Virus record (IMG/VR): IMGVR_UViG_3300037115_000070
Span: 1 to 37,539 of that record
Direction: 5' to 3' (one strand)
Source: a virus
DNA: 37,539 nucleotides
Position numbers and translations under genes: made by a program. This document shows positions 14,659 to 23,386 of this stretch, one piece after another (position 1 is the first letter of the stretch; every line of letters starts with the position of its first letter). The notes under the pieces are model-generated. The model was not told the DNA's origin, searched no databases, and was given only the letters and a program-made list of their open reading frames with translations.

Positions 14659-17405
14659 GGCTGCGCCATTTCCTCCAGGTCCACGCTCGCGCTGATCCCC
14701 AGCACGGTGAACGGCAGCGGCGACGGCTGGGTCAGGATCATCTGCTGCTCGCGATCGTGCGGCCCGCGCGCGTCGAGTTTCCGGATGCCGGTGAACAGCG
14801 GCGCCGCCTGGTTCATCGCATCGGCCGCGCTGCGTGACGGGATCGTTTCGAGGTTGTCGGTCATAGCGCTGGTCATCGGGTCGGTGGTGCGGGTGCCGAC
14901 CTGGCCGCCGATGGTTTCCAGCAGCCGGATGAACAGATGGTCGATGCGCTTGACGCGCCCGGCGACGCCGGCCTGCGCCGCGCGCTGCGGCGAGGCGGGC
15001 ATGGTCACAATGACGGGCGTCGAAGGTAGCCCGGCGATCACCGTGCTGGCACCTGGCACCGGCAACGTGACGTTGCCGGCGGTGGCCGTCTGCGTGCCGA
15101 AATCCTGCCCGTCGCCGAGCACGGCGACGGTCTCCCCGTTCAGCGCGGCGACGCCTGAAAACACCGTCACCAGCGGCATCATCGTCCAGCTTCCGGTGAG
15201 CGCCGGGGCCTGCGAGGTCAGCGGCAGCAGCACCTGGGCGGTCACCTGCCTGGGGCCGATGTAGGCTGTGACATTGAGGCTGCCGCCGTTCAGCCTGACT
15301 ACCTGGCCCACACTGGCGCTGGAGAACACCGCGGCGTCGGCGATCAGCGTTCCGGTGCCGGTCCAGGCCGGCGCCACGCCGGTCAGCGTCGCGCTGTTGG
15401 TGTAGCCACTCGGCGTCACGTCGGCTGCTGGCGCGGCCAGCACGTTGCTGACGGCCGCGTCGAGAAACCACGCCTGCTCGGCCGGCTGGTTGGCGTAGAA
15501 CTTGCTCATGACTTCGATCGAGCGCCACGGCACGCCGTTGACGGTGCGCAGCACCGCAAGCCACACCTCGTCATAGCTCTGGTCTGGCGACGGAATGACG
15601 GTCAGGCTTTCGACGATCGGCGGTCCGCCGTAATACTGGCCGCCGAGCTGGTGGCGATGCCAGGCGACGATTTCCTGCTCGCGCAGATACGTCAGCCCGA
15701 TCAGCGTTCCGTCGCCGCGGATCATCCAAATCACGCCGTAGGGCGATTGCTGGTAAGCCATCTGCGCCACGCCGGTCTGCGTGATGTGCTCGGCCAACAC
15801 GGACAGATCCGGCCCAAGATAGCCGTTCACCTGCCACTGAAAGGTCCATTCGTGCAGCTTGCGGCCGGGCCGGTTGAAAAACAGCACGGATTTCAGGATC
15901 CGCAGCGGGCGCACGTTCGGTGCGCTGCCGAGCGCGGTTTCGCGATACGCCTGCACGCTGGCCGGGGTCAGTGCCTGCGCCGTGGTGGCCGCCTGCATGA
16001 TCTGTTCGCCGGCCACGGTGCCGATGCCGAGCTGCATCGCCTGCGCGCTGCCGGCCGGTGACAGCCAGCGGACCCCGTTCACGCCGTCATCGTCGATGAC
16101 CCACGACAACGCGTTCACATCGGTCACGCTACCGTCGGACTGGCTCGGTGCGAAATTCGGAAAATCGCCGACGACGCTGAGCTCAAGCGCGTTCGGTTGG
16201 TTGTTCGTCCCGCACAGCGCCAGGCGTTGCTGCCAGAACGTCGGCAACCACGGATAGCCCGTGGTGCCGCACCATTTGCCCAGCTGCCAGTCGAGCGTGG
16301 ACAGCGTCGGGATGGTGCCACTCAGGCTCGACCAGACCACGCCTTGATCGACGATGCCGGTGCCGGTCCCTGACACGCCAGGCGCGCCGGTGGTTAGGCC
16401 CGCCTGGGTACAGACGTAATCAATTCCGCTCCTCGATACGAGCGCGCCGACACCGTAATTGTACAAGCCAAGGGGCGGCGAGCCCTGAGCGTAGGGCGCC
16501 ACCACAACGCCGGCGCCGGCAGCGGAAAAGTTCCACACCGCGCTGCCGTCGGCGATGTTGGTTCCCGTGCCGGTCGGGCCGCCGCTGCTGGCCGATAGGC
16601 CGGCGACCACGCAGCGATAATAGTTGTCGCCGTTCAGCGCGATGGCGCCCGCGGGGTAGCCTGTACTTGCAAGCCAGGGCGCGCCGTCGAGCCCGAAGGC
16701 GCCGTTGGGATTGGCCGGCTGCACTGTCGCCTGCACCACATTGACGTTGGTGACGCTCGCGATGGTGAGCCACCCCCAGAGCGATTGGAGCTTGATACGC
16801 AGGTGGCGTCCGACATCGGTCGCCTGAAAGCCCGCTCCGTTGTTGATGCCGGTGACGCTTGATGCAGTGACGGTGACCGTCCCGGTGTTCCCGGACAGGC
16901 TGAGCGTCGTCGCCGTGGTGTTGATGCTCTGGTATGGCCCATCGCGGAACGCGTACGGCACCAGCGTCCAGGCCGTGTTGCTGCTGCGGTCGAGCGTCTG
17001 TGTCGGATAGCTCGGATGGCACAAAAATAGCTCGTCATCGCTCTGCACGTATTCGAGCTGCGGCGTGTCGGTGCTGAGATAGGGCGTCACGACCTGCACC
17101 GGGCTGCCGCCGCTCTGCACCTGGCCGTCGTTGGCATAGACCCGCGCCAGCAGGTTGCCGAATTCGATCACATACGGTTGCAGCGTCGAAAAGATGAACT
17201 CGATCAGCCGCGAGCGAAAGCTGCTGCTGATCGCGCTGGCGACGCTCATGGTGCCGGGCCGGCGGGTGGCGCCGCCCTGCGGCATCACCACCATGTTCAA
17301 CATCGTTTCGCACGAGTTATAGTATTTCGACACGTCGGTGCGCGATTTCATCCGCGGCGACAGCTCGCCGGCGGTGAAGTTCGTCAGGTCCACGCTGTCT
17401 TTCAT
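14655..17405 (-). CDS. Tail nozzle protein (T7 gp12 / P22 gp10-like)
   Basis: 916 residues from MKDSVDLTNFTAGELSPRM. The N-terminal signature NFTAGELSPRM..RTDVSKYYNSCETMLNMVV...GG..RRPGT is the hallmark of podovirus tail tubular protein B or nozzle proteins. The rest is a large beta-rich protein. The nozzle hexamer closes the tail and releases DNA on host contact. ATG 17405 is chosen over the in-frame ATG at 17489, because the extra 28 residues look unlike coding sequence and the family starts near the NFT motif. It follows the tail adaptor gene (17526-18110) with a 120-bp gap. Confidence 0.88.
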   Translation of the reverse strand: MKDSVDLTNFTAGELSPRMKSRTDVSKYYNSCETMLNMVVMPQGGATRRPGTMSVASAISSSFRSRLIEFIFSTLQPYVIEFGNLLARVYANDGQVQSGGSPVQVVTPYLSTDTPQLEYVQSDDELFLCHPSYPTQTLDRSSNTAWTLVPYAFRDGPYQSINTTATTLSLSGNTGTVTVTASSVTGINNGAGFQATDVGRHLRIKLQSLWGWLTIASVTNVNVVQATVQPANPNGAFGLDGAPWLASTGYPAGAIALNGDNYYRCVVAGLSASSGGPTGTGTNIADGSAVWNFSAAGAGVVVAPYAQGSPPLGLYNYGVGALVSRSGIDYVCTQAGLTTGAPGVSGTGTGIVDQGVVWSSLSGTIPTLSTLDWQLGKWCGTTGYPWLPTFWQQRLALCGTNNQPNALELSVVGDFPNFAPSQSDGSVTDVNALSWVIDDDGVNGVRWLSPAGSAQAMQLGIGTVAGEQIMQAATTAQALTPASVQAYRETALGSAPNVRPLRILKSVLFFNRPGRKLHEWTFQWQVNGYLGPDLSVLAEHITQTGVAQMAYQQSPYGVIWMIRGDGTLIGLTYLREQEIVAWHRHQLGGQYYGGPPIVESLTVIPSPDQSYDEVWLAVLRTVNGVPWRSIEVMSKFYANQPAEQAWFLDAAVSNVLAAPAADVTPSGYTNSATLTGVAPAWTGTGTLIADAAVFSSASVGQVVRLNGGSLNVTAYIGPRQVTAQVLLPLTSQAPALTGSWTMMPLVTVFSGVAALNGETVAVLGDGQDFGTQTATAGNVTLPVPGASTVIAGLPSTPVIVTMPASPQRAAQAGVAGRVKRIDHLFIRLLETIGGQVGTRTTDPMTSAMTDNLETIPSRSAADAMNQAAPLFTGIRKLDARGPHDREQQMILTQPSPLPFTVLGISASVDLEEMAQP

Positions 17406-17418
17406 GCGGCGGCCCTGC

Positions 17419-17508
17419 TCATGCGTGGCGTCCGAAGACGTGCAGGTGCCACTGCCGCCAAAGCCGCGCGCAGACCACCCAATCGGCATCCCGGCATCGA
17501 TAGAACAT
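17419..17508 (-). CDS. Possible tiny ORF (29 aa) between nozzle and adaptor genes
   Basis: ATG at 17508, stop at 17419. It encodes 29 residues, Trp/Arg/Cys-rich (MFYRCRDADWVVCARLWRQW). It fills the only gap between two otherwise closely packed tail genes and starts 17 bp after the adaptor stop. There is only weak ribosome-site support, and I do not recognise it. It may be non-coding. Confidence 0.25.
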   Translation of the reverse strand: MFYRCRDADWVVCARLWRQWHLHVFGRHA

Positions 17509-17525
17509 GATCCACGGCCAGCATC

Positions 17526-18110
17526 TCACGCGCGCGCCCGCAGCCACACATCGTCGTCCAGCTCCCTGCTGGTGTTTTCCTGGCTGTCGACCAGGTCGGC
17601 CTTGTCCTCGATACGCTTCAGCTTGGTCTCGATCCCCTGCATGGTGCCCGACGACTGATCCAGCGGCTCGCACAGCTCAAGCGCCAGCTCCAGGCCGATC
17701 AGGTCGACCAGCAGCGCATCCATGACGGTCGGGTCCTGCAGGTCGAACAGATAGACGGCGTTGAACGGTGGCCCGTCATCGGTCAGCAGCAGGCCGGATT
17801 GCAGCTCGTAATCCGGCTGCGAATTGTCATCGTCGCTTTCGTCCCACATGCGCAGGAAGTCGAAGGGCAGCGGGTAGGCGTTGTCGTAATCGAACAGCGG
17901 CGCGGTGACGCTGGCGGCCAGCGCCATTTGCTTCTTCGCACACGTCCAGGGGTGCGCGCGCAGCACCCGGCGCCGCACCGGGTCGTAACGCTGGTTGCAC
18001 AGGATGGCCCGTTTGGAGTTGTCGGGCGGGAAGGCGCTCACGATCAGATCCTCGCCGAGATGAATCATCGCGGCGTTGCAGATCGACGTAATGCTGTCGC
18101 CCTGGGCCAT
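17526..18110 (-). CDS. Tail adaptor (tail tubular protein A, T7 gp11-like)
   Basis: 194 residues. It binds the portal and carries the nozzle. Family features: an N-terminal helix ICNAAMIHLGED, then NQRYDPVRRRVLRAHPW (the CN..Y...R...L..HPW signature), then FLRMW and a strand region DPTVMDALLVDLIGLELALELCEPL. The C-terminal helix has many Asp/Glu. A GGAG lies upstream of the ATG. It is located between a small virion-type protein and the nozzle gene, as expected. Confidence 0.88.
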   Translation of the reverse strand: MAQGDSITSICNAAMIHLGEDLIVSAFPPDNSKRAILCNQRYDPVRRRVLRAHPWTCAKKQMALAASVTAPLFDYDNAYPLPFDFLRMWDESDDDNSQPDYELQSGLLLTDDGPPFNAVYLFDLQDPTVMDALLVDLIGLELALELCEPLDQSSGTMQGIETKLKRIEDKADLVDSQENTSRELDDDVWLRARA

Positions 18111-18125
18111 CCTGTGCAGCTCCAG

Positions 18126-18608
18126 CTAGTCGATCGCATACTCGAAGATGACAACCACGTTGCCGGTCGCCGGCAGGTTGGCGACGGCGACGGTCATCAC
18201 GACATCCTCGTAACTTTTGGACAGGTTGCCGGTGGTCGCGTCGTAGCCGGTGGCGATCATCGCGCCGTGTGTCGCCGCGAGGCCGACCCGCGTTGGCGTA
18301 TTGAGCCCGGTCAGGGTCTGCGCCGCGGCATAGATCGCCGAATTTCCGGCCCCCACGTCGCCGAGTGCGATGGTCGAGGTGCCAAGCGAGGTGTCGGTGA
18401 TCAACTGAATCCCCGATATCACCGCGCCGAGCGGCAGGCGCGCCAGCATGATCGCGCTGCCGCTGGTCTGGCTGGCGAGCGCGAGGTTGGCGACCTGGAT
18501 GCGTTCGCGTCCGCCGATCTGGCTGACGGTGGGCAGCGTCTGCACCGCGCCGCCGGTGTTCCCGGTGAGCGCGGCCATCTGCGTGGAGAAGTAAGTGGCG
18601 ACGGTCAT
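18126..18608 (-). CDS. Probable minor capsid or decoration protein, unknown
   Basis: 160 residues, Ala/Gly/Thr/Ile-rich and probably all-beta, with no charged clusters, signal peptide or enzyme motif (RERIQVANLALASQTSGSAIMLARLPLGAVISGIQLI). Its place directly after the major capsid gene (62 bp gap) and the composition fit a head decoration or structural protein, as found after the capsid gene in BPP-1/BcepC6B-type phages. That is inference from position. Confidence 0.65.
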   Translation of the reverse strand: MTVATYFSTQMAALTGNTGGAVQTLPTVSQIGGRERIQVANLALASQTSGSAIMLARLPLGAVISGIQLITDTSLGTSTIALGDVGAGNSAIYAAAQTLTGLNTPTRVGLAATHGAMIATGYDATTGNLSKSYEDVVMTVAVANLPATGNVVVIFEYAID

Positions 18609-18670
18609 GTGCGACCGATCCTTTCAGGGTCTGCGGGCACCGCCCGCGCGTGGTTGCGTGCGTGAGCGGC

Positions 18671-19588
18671 CTAGGCGCAGATCAGTTCGACGAGTTTCTG
18701 TTCCTCCAGCCGGGCACCGCCGATCGCCATGCTGGCGTACGGATACCAGGCGAACGATTTGTCGGCCCGCTGCGCAAGCTGCGTTTCGATGTCCTGCGCG
18801 ATGCCGAGCCCCATCGCCGATTTCCGCCAGGCGGGCACGCGCGTGTATCCGCTGGCATTGGTCAGCATCCGCTCGCTGTGCACGAACGTGAAACCCATGA
18901 ACATCTTGATCTTGCCCTCGACAAGGGCTTTCACGGCGGCATAGTCGCTGTTGGTCGCTTCGGTGGTTGACAGCAGGTTGCCCTTCTGTTTCGCACCGAC
19001 AAGGATAAAGCGTTCCTCGTTCTCGTCGCCCTCGGCCTGGTCGAGCGCCACCGAGGCATAGATCAGCTTGCTGATCGTCAGCCCGGCGTTGCCGGACCCG
19101 TTGCCATAGGTCCAATCCCCCACGGCCACCTGCGTGCCGGCCGGCTGCGCTGGCGTGCTTTCGGTATCGCCGGCCGGCCAGGTCACCACGGTGCTGCCGG
19201 AATGCCCGGCGTAGGCGTTGGCGAAGAAGCTGGCGATCAGCTCGTCGTCCACACCGCGATTCATCGCGTAACCGGCGTTGAGGCTGTAGGCGCTGGTTGG
19301 GTCGATCAGCAGCCGGACCTTGTCCAGCTTGTCGATCAGGTCGCCCCACTCGTAATCGTATGGCGCCACCCGGCGGCGCAGATGCTGGGTGTTCATGATC
19401 GGCGAGTCGCCGCCGCGCGACTGGCGCTTGCGCGCGGCCGTGGGGGCGAGCTGTTCCAGGTAGCCGGACTCGGCCGGCACTTGGTCTTCAAGCACTTTGC
19501 CGCGCAAACGACTGTCCATCTGCTGGGCGATAAACCGCACGGTGCCAGTGAACTGCTGGATGAATGCGGTGGTGATCGTGAAGCTCAT
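18671..19588 (-). CDS. Major capsid protein
   Basis: 305 residues starting MSFTITTAFIQQFTGTVRFIAQQMDSRLRG. An N-arm-like helix, an E-loop-like region around QSRGGDSPIMNTQHLRRRVAPYDYEWGDLID, and a long mixed body (EERFILVGAKQKGNLL) suggest the HK97-fold capsid of the podovirus group that includes BPP-1. It ends ADKSFAWYPYASMAIGGARLEEQKLVELICA. It lies right after the scaffold gene, the usual order. The upstream ribosome site is weak (GGGAC), and the 213-bp gap before it contains two hairpins, so expression may depend on message structure. Confidence 0.85.
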   Translation of the reverse strand: MSFTITTAFIQQFTGTVRFIAQQMDSRLRGKVLEDQVPAESGYLEQLAPTAARKRQSRGGDSPIMNTQHLRRRVAPYDYEWGDLIDKLDKVRLLIDPTSAYSLNAGYAMNRGVDDELIASFFANAYAGHSGSTVVTWPAGDTESTPAQPAGTQVAVGDWTYGNGSGNAGLTISKLIYASVALDQAEGDENEERFILVGAKQKGNLLSTTEATNSDYAAVKALVEGKIKMFMGFTFVHSERMLTNASGYTRVPAWRKSAMGLGIAQDIETQLAQRADKSFAWYPYASMAIGGARLEEQKLVELICA

Positions 19589-19605
19589 TGGTTTGTCCCG
19601 TCATG

Positions 19606-19662
19606 CCCGGCGTCCTCAGCCGGGGCGTTGCGTGACGCCGCGCACCCCCATGGTGCGCGGCG
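19606..19662. repeat. Two hairpins in the scaffold-capsid gap
   Basis: The 19589-19801 gap has no convincing gene. It holds CCCGGC/GCCGGG (19606-19611 and 19619-19624, 7-base loop, preceded by CGTCATG) and a perfect 11-bp stem CGCCGCGCACC/GGTGCGCGGCG (19636-19646 and 19652-19662, 5-base loop). Neither is followed by a T-run on the minus strand, so they do not look like standard terminators. They could protect or process the capsid message, or be REP-type elements. Confidence 0.6.
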
Positions 19663-19801
19663 CATCCGACGGTTGAGCTCCCCGATTCCGCGCAGCTCGC
19701 GCCATATCGGACCCGTGCCTGGCGCGTTTCGTTCGCTTGTCACGCTCGCCTCAGCCGGACCCTTGCGAGCTCCCCGGCGCCGCGAGAGGCACGAAAATCG
19801 G

Positions 19802-20731
19802 TTAAGCGGTTGCTTCCTCCGGGTAAGCCTGTTCATACAGCGCCGACATTTTCGCGACCGCCGCCGCGTGCCCCGGGTTCGCTTTGTCGGTGTAGGCTTT
19901 GGAAAACTGCACCTCGCCGAGCAGTCCGGCGATCTGCTGCTGTGCTTCGACCGGCGCCAGTTGGCCCGTGCCGCCGCCGCCGCGTCCCGTGACCCCGTCC
20001 TCGGCGAGCTGCTTGCCGAGCTTCGCCAGCCCTCTGACGATGCCGATCGAGTCGCCGTATTTCGGGCTTTCCTCCAACAGCTTCGCCACGTCCTCGCCGA
20101 AGTAGTGCACCGCGGCGGCGCGGGCCTGCGCCATGTTCTCGCCGTAGGCTTTGCCCCATTCGCGGTTCAGCGTCGCCTCGTTGCTGGCGCGCAACGCGAC
20201 CGCCGCGGCGCCCTCGTCGCCGACCATCTTGTTACCGAAACCTTCATAGGCGGCGATCACCGCGTCGAGCTGCTTTTGATTGAGGCCGGCCGCGTGAATT
20301 GCCGGCAGCATCGCCGCCTGGAACGTCTTGTCGGCCTCGGTGAACGCGACCTGCCCGGCCGGCGGCTTGACGGTGTAGCCGTCCACCTTTTCCGGCCGGC
20401 CGAGCTTGGCATAGACGCTGCTCCAGCCCTCGGCATCGTCGATCCCCGGCAGCTTCACCAGATCCTCGGGCCGCCCGCCGATCATCTTGGCGGCGGAGTG
20501 GTAGCTTTTCGCCAGCCCGTCGAGATCCTTGATGTCGCGGAACACCGCATCGGCCCTGATCGCCTCGGGCAGACTGTCCGCGAACGCGGCCGGCGCGGCG
20601 GGTGGCGGCGCTACCGCGCCGGGCGGCGCTCCTCCTGCGCTGGGAGCACCTGGTGAGCCTGCCCCCGGGCTTGTCCCGGGGGGAGCGCCGCCAGGCGCGT
20701 CGGGGGGTGCGTAATAAATGATCCTCAGCAT
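19802..20731 (-). CDS. Capsid scaffolding protein
   Basis: 309 residues from MLRIIYYAPPDAPGG. GGAG lies 9 bases before the ATG at 20731, and the extra upstream frame is discarded. After a Pro/Gly/Ala-rich linker (10-45, containing the second REP-like palindrome), the body is a long acidic helical region (FADSLPEAIRADAVFRDIKDLDGLAKSYHSA.KMIGG), with the PE..DGY.V.PP segment typical of podovirus scaffolds, and a helical C-terminus (YTDKANPGHAAAVAKMSALYEQAY). It directs procapsid assembly and is later removed. It lies directly upstream of the capsid gene. Confidence 0.85.
   Translation of the reverse strand: MLRIIYYAPPDAPGGAPPGTSPGAGSPGAPSAGGAPPGAVAPPPAAPAAFADSLPEAIRADAVFRDIKDLDGLAKSYHSAAKMIGGRPEDLVKLPGIDDAEGWSSVYAKLGRPEKVDGYTVKPPAGQVAFTEADKTFQAAMLPAIHAAGLNQKQLDAVIAAYEGFGNKMVGDEGAAAVALRASNEATLNREWGKAYGENMAQARAAAVHYFGEDVAKLLEESPKYGDSIGIVRGLAKLGKQLAEDGVTGRGGGGTGQLAPVEAQQQIAGLLGEVQFSKAYTDKANPGHAAAVAKMSALYEQAYPEEATA
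20655..20682. repeat. REP-like GC palindrome, copy 2
   Basis: GAGCCTG followed by CCCCCGGG/CCCGGGGG with loop CTTGT. 26 of 28 bases match 9790-9817. It lies in frame in the Pro/Gly linker of the scaffold gene. CCCGGGCTTGTCCCGGG-type palindromes are, from memory, abundant in alphaproteobacterial chromosomes. Confidence 0.85.
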
Positions 20732-20732
20732 C

Positions 20733-21017
20733 TTATTCCGCTCCTGTATTGGCAAGCGATGCGTTCGCCTGGCGCTTCGCGAGCTCAAGCATCATCGGCT
20801 CGGTCCAGCGCATCCGTTCGATGATGTGCAGCCCGATCGCCCGCTTGCCGTCGTTGAAGTGGGTCATGCCGGGATCGCCGGCGACCGCGCTCACGGACAG
20901 CACGCCGGCCTCGCGCAGCAGGTCGTTCAGCACCTGCTCGCCGCCCGGGCCGCTGAACACCTCGCGATACAGCGCGCCGATGCGGGCGCGGCGCGTCCAT
21001 GCCTCAGGTAGCAGCAA
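20733..21017 (-). CDS. Bbp19-like small phage protein
   Basis: 94 residues. The pattern YREVFSGPGGEQVLNDLLREAGVLS, a DPGMTHFNDGKRAIGLHII segment and a helical end fits the Bbp19 family, named after a Bordetella phage BPP-1 protein of unknown function. The family lies between portal and capsid genes in this phage group. Its start overlaps the previous ORF by 14 bp, and the scaffold gene starts 1 bp after its stop. Confidence 0.75.
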   Translation of the reverse strand: MLLPEAWTRRARIGALYREVFSGPGGEQVLNDLLREAGVLSVSAVAGDPGMTHFNDGKRAIGLHIIERMRWTEPMMLELAKRQANASLANTGAE

Positions 21018-21435
21018 AGGCCCCTCCCTGCTTTTGCGCCTCGATGAATTCCGGGGTCGCGATCAGCGCGCCGATGTCCAGCAGGAAGCGGCGGTATTCC
21101 GGCGTCGTAATCAGCACCATCTGCAAGGTTGCGGCCTCGAAGTCGGGCCGGAAACCGAACGGCCGGATCTCGCGCGCCACACGCTCGGCCCGTGCCTTAA
21201 CCTTGTCCGTCCAGTAGTGCGCGACGTTGAATCCGTAGCGGTGCGCGTCGCAAAAATGCAGCGTGGTCATGATGCGCAGCGGCGTGTGGCCGAACATGTG
21301 CGGCGTGCGGCTCGGCAGGATGATGCGCGGCGCGCGCAATGGCTCGTACAGGCACCCGCCGGCCGGGCAGTCGCACCGCATGTCCGGCATCGGCAGTTGC
21401 TGCGAGGTGAGCGCACCCAGCCATGGCCGGCTCAT
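21004..21435 (-). CDS. Hypothetical phage protein with Cys-rich N-terminal patch
   Basis: 143 residues. The start overlaps the portal stop by ATGA (ATG 21435). Near the N-terminus MRCDCPAGGC resembles half a metal-binding cluster, followed by several His (HMFGHTP, LHFCDAHRYGFNVAHYW) and a C-terminal helical part (RPDFEAATLQMVLITTPEYRRFLLD). A zinc-binding role is possible. Similar proteins, from memory, sit after the portal in related phages, but no function is known to me. Confidence 0.7.
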   Translation of the reverse strand: MSRPWLGALTSQQLPMPDMRCDCPAGGCLYEPLRAPRIILPSRTPHMFGHTPLRIMTTLHFCDAHRYGFNVAHYWTDKVKARAERVAREIRPFGFRPDFEAATLQMVLITTPEYRRFLLDIGALIATPEFIEAQKQGGAFAAT

Positions 21436-23177
21436 GCCGCTTGCTGCATCGGCGCAGCCCCCTGATTCTGGTTGGCAGCGCCGGCGGCCATCATGCCCTG
21501 CGCCAGCGCCTGCGGCGGCACGCCGGCGGCGGCCATGTTGCCGACCGCGGCGCTGCCGTCCTTGGCAGTTTTCGCCATGCCCGCGGCCTGCAACTGCTGC
21601 TGCTGGTCGGCCTGCTGCTGCGCCGTCTGCGCGCGCGCCTGCTGCACGTCCGCCACCGATTTCAGCGCGCCGGCTGGGGCGTTCAGCAGCTTGCCGGTCA
21701 GCCGGATAATGCCCTCGGCGTCGACCACTTGGGCGGCCTGCGGATCGAGCTGCATCAGCGCAATCGCGGTCTGCACCAGGCGGCTGATCACGTCGAGCTG
21801 GCTGCTGCGCTGCGCAATCGCGATCGGGCTGATGTACTCCACGCGCAGCTTGGCGCCGGACAGGCTCGGCGGCGGGCGCGAGAACATCGCGTCGGGACCG
21901 AAACGCCGCGCCAGGCTGTGGCGCCACATGATCGCGAACGTGCGGTCGATCAGCGGCCCAAGGAACTCGCTTTGCAGCCGCGCCAGCATCGGCGACATGA
22001 GCCGCATCTTTTCGTCGCGGTTCTGCAACACATACGTCGCGGTGACACCCTTCCCGGCGCTCTGCGGATCGGTCACGTCCGACGGCATGCTCATCCACTC
22101 GACATAGAAACCGCGGATGATCTGCTGGCGCAGCGCGTTCACCATCTCCACGCCGAGCTGCACCTGGCCCTTGGTTTCCAGCGGCTCGATGCGGTCCTGG
22201 CTGCCGGCACGGTAGAAGTTCAAGCCGCCCGGCGTCGTCTTGATCGGCACCATGAATCCGTCGTCCGGCAGTTGCAGAGGCGGATCGACCACCTTTTGCG
22301 CCGCTTTCAGAACGGTCATCACCATGGCGTTCAGCATCTTGATGTCGGGCAGGTTGATCATGCCCGGGCCGCGGCCGTAGATCTCCGACGCCTTCTTGCT
22401 GAATCGCGGGCAGTGGTAGGGGAATTCGTTGAAGCCGCTTTCGCTGATCACCGTGCGATCGGCAACCGACACATAGACCGATTCCCACGGCTTGTTGCGA
22501 CCGTCGGCGCGGTTCACGTCGCGCAGATGGCGCGGCTTCACCGAATGGATGAAGCTGAAAAGCGCTTCGGGCCGTTCGTCGTAGGCTTTCAGCACGTTCG
22601 GGCCGGCCTCTTTGCCCCATGCCTGCACCGCCTGCTTGGCGGTGTAGTCCCAGCGGCGCACGCAGGTGTCGATGCGATCTTCCTCGTTCTCCGCCAGACA
22701 GCATTCCTTGAGGTGGCGCGTCGAAAACAGGATCCCGGAGCGGTGGCTTTCCAGCTCGGCCATGACGGCAGTGCCGATGCTGCCGATGTCCAGGTAAAGT
22801 TCGCCGGACTGGCTGGCAAAGTTGTGTGTCGGGCCGTTGAATATCGAATACATCCGATCGCCGGCGTCCTGCAGCCAGGCCATGTTGGCGCCGTCGGCGT
22901 TCATGCGGTCGTCCATGCATTTCAGGCCGAACCACGGCAGCGTCGGGCTGGTCAGCAACGCGTGCAGGCCGGCGGCGAACTGCTCCAGCGCCCAAAGCGG
23001 GGTGCTGTCGTAAATGTATTGCATCAGCTTCTGGCCGGGCGTGCGCTGCGTGATGTAATCGGCCCGGATCGGCAACAGAAAGTTGCTGAGGTCTTGCCAG
23101 TGGGTCAGCCAAACGCCTCGCGCGCCGTTCTTGGTTTCCCAGCTCTCGATGGCTTCGGCGGCAAGGTCCACGGCCAT
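21432..23177 (-). CDS. Portal (head-tail connector) protein, T7 gp8-like
   Basis: 581 residues. The dodecameric portal sits at one capsid vertex, docks the terminase and binds the tail adaptor. The N-terminus W.DLSNFLLPIRADY.......G.K..QYIYDSTPLWALEQFAAGLHALLTSP is the classical start of podovirus head-to-tail connectors. The GMINLPDIKMLNAMVMTVLKAAQKVVDPPL segment and the long C-terminal Gln/Ala-rich coil (QQQADQQQQLQAAGM) also fit. The length agrees with the family. The stop overlaps the next gene by ATGA. Confidence 0.93.
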   Translation of the reverse strand: MAVDLAAEAIESWETKNGARGVWLTHWQDLSNFLLPIRADYITQRTPGQKLMQYIYDSTPLWALEQFAAGLHALLTSPTLPWFGLKCMDDRMNADGANMAWLQDAGDRMYSIFNGPTHNFASQSGELYLDIGSIGTAVMAELESHRSGILFSTRHLKECCLAENEEDRIDTCVRRWDYTAKQAVQAWGKEAGPNVLKAYDERPEALFSFIHSVKPRHLRDVNRADGRNKPWESVYVSVADRTVISESGFNEFPYHCPRFSKKASEIYGRGPGMINLPDIKMLNAMVMTVLKAAQKVVDPPLQLPDDGFMVPIKTTPGGLNFYRAGSQDRIEPLETKGQVQLGVEMVNALRQQIIRGFYVEWMSMPSDVTDPQSAGKGVTATYVLQNRDEKMRLMSPMLARLQSEFLGPLIDRTFAIMWRHSLARRFGPDAMFSRPPPSLSGAKLRVEYISPIAIAQRSSQLDVISRLVQTAIALMQLDPQAAQVVDAEGIIRLTGKLLNAPAGALKSVADVQQARAQTAQQQADQQQQLQAAGMAKTAKDGSAAVGNMAAAGVPPQALAQGMMAAGAANQNQGAAPMQQAA

Positions 23178-23179
23178 CG

Positions 23180-23386
23180 CTATTGGCCTAGCAGCGTCTT
23201 GCGCAGCACCGGTGGCGCTGTGCTGACACCCATACCGCTGGTCAGGATGGTCGACCCGCGACCGCTGGCCTCGGCCTGGGTTTGCCGCAAGGCGTCGGCC
23301 GCGGCTTCAACCGCCGGATCGGTCGGCGTCGGCGCCGGCTGCGGCGCGGCTGGCACGGCCGGCATTTTGGCGCCCCCGAAGCTCAT
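23180..23386 (-). CDS. Bbp16-like small protein upstream of portal
   Basis: 68 residues: MSFGGAKMPAVP, a Pro-rich linker, a helix AVEAAADALRQTQAEASGRGSTILTSGMG and the end PPVLRKTLLGQ. The GRGSTILTSG...RKTLLG pattern is shared, from memory, by a small protein just upstream of the portal in many podoviruses. It is likely a minor structural or assembly protein. It is 2 bp from the portal start, and its own start overlaps the preceding stop. Confidence 0.75.
   Translation of the reverse strand: MSFGGAKMPAVPAAPQPAPTPTDPAVEAAADALRQTQAEASGRGSTILTSGMGVSTAPPVLRKTLLGQ

Noticed and set aside
19585-19836. Minus-strand ORF of 83 aa in the scaffold-capsid gap
   Set aside because: It starts inside the scaffold end, spans the hairpins, is Arg-rich and has no ribosome site, so it is probably non-coding.
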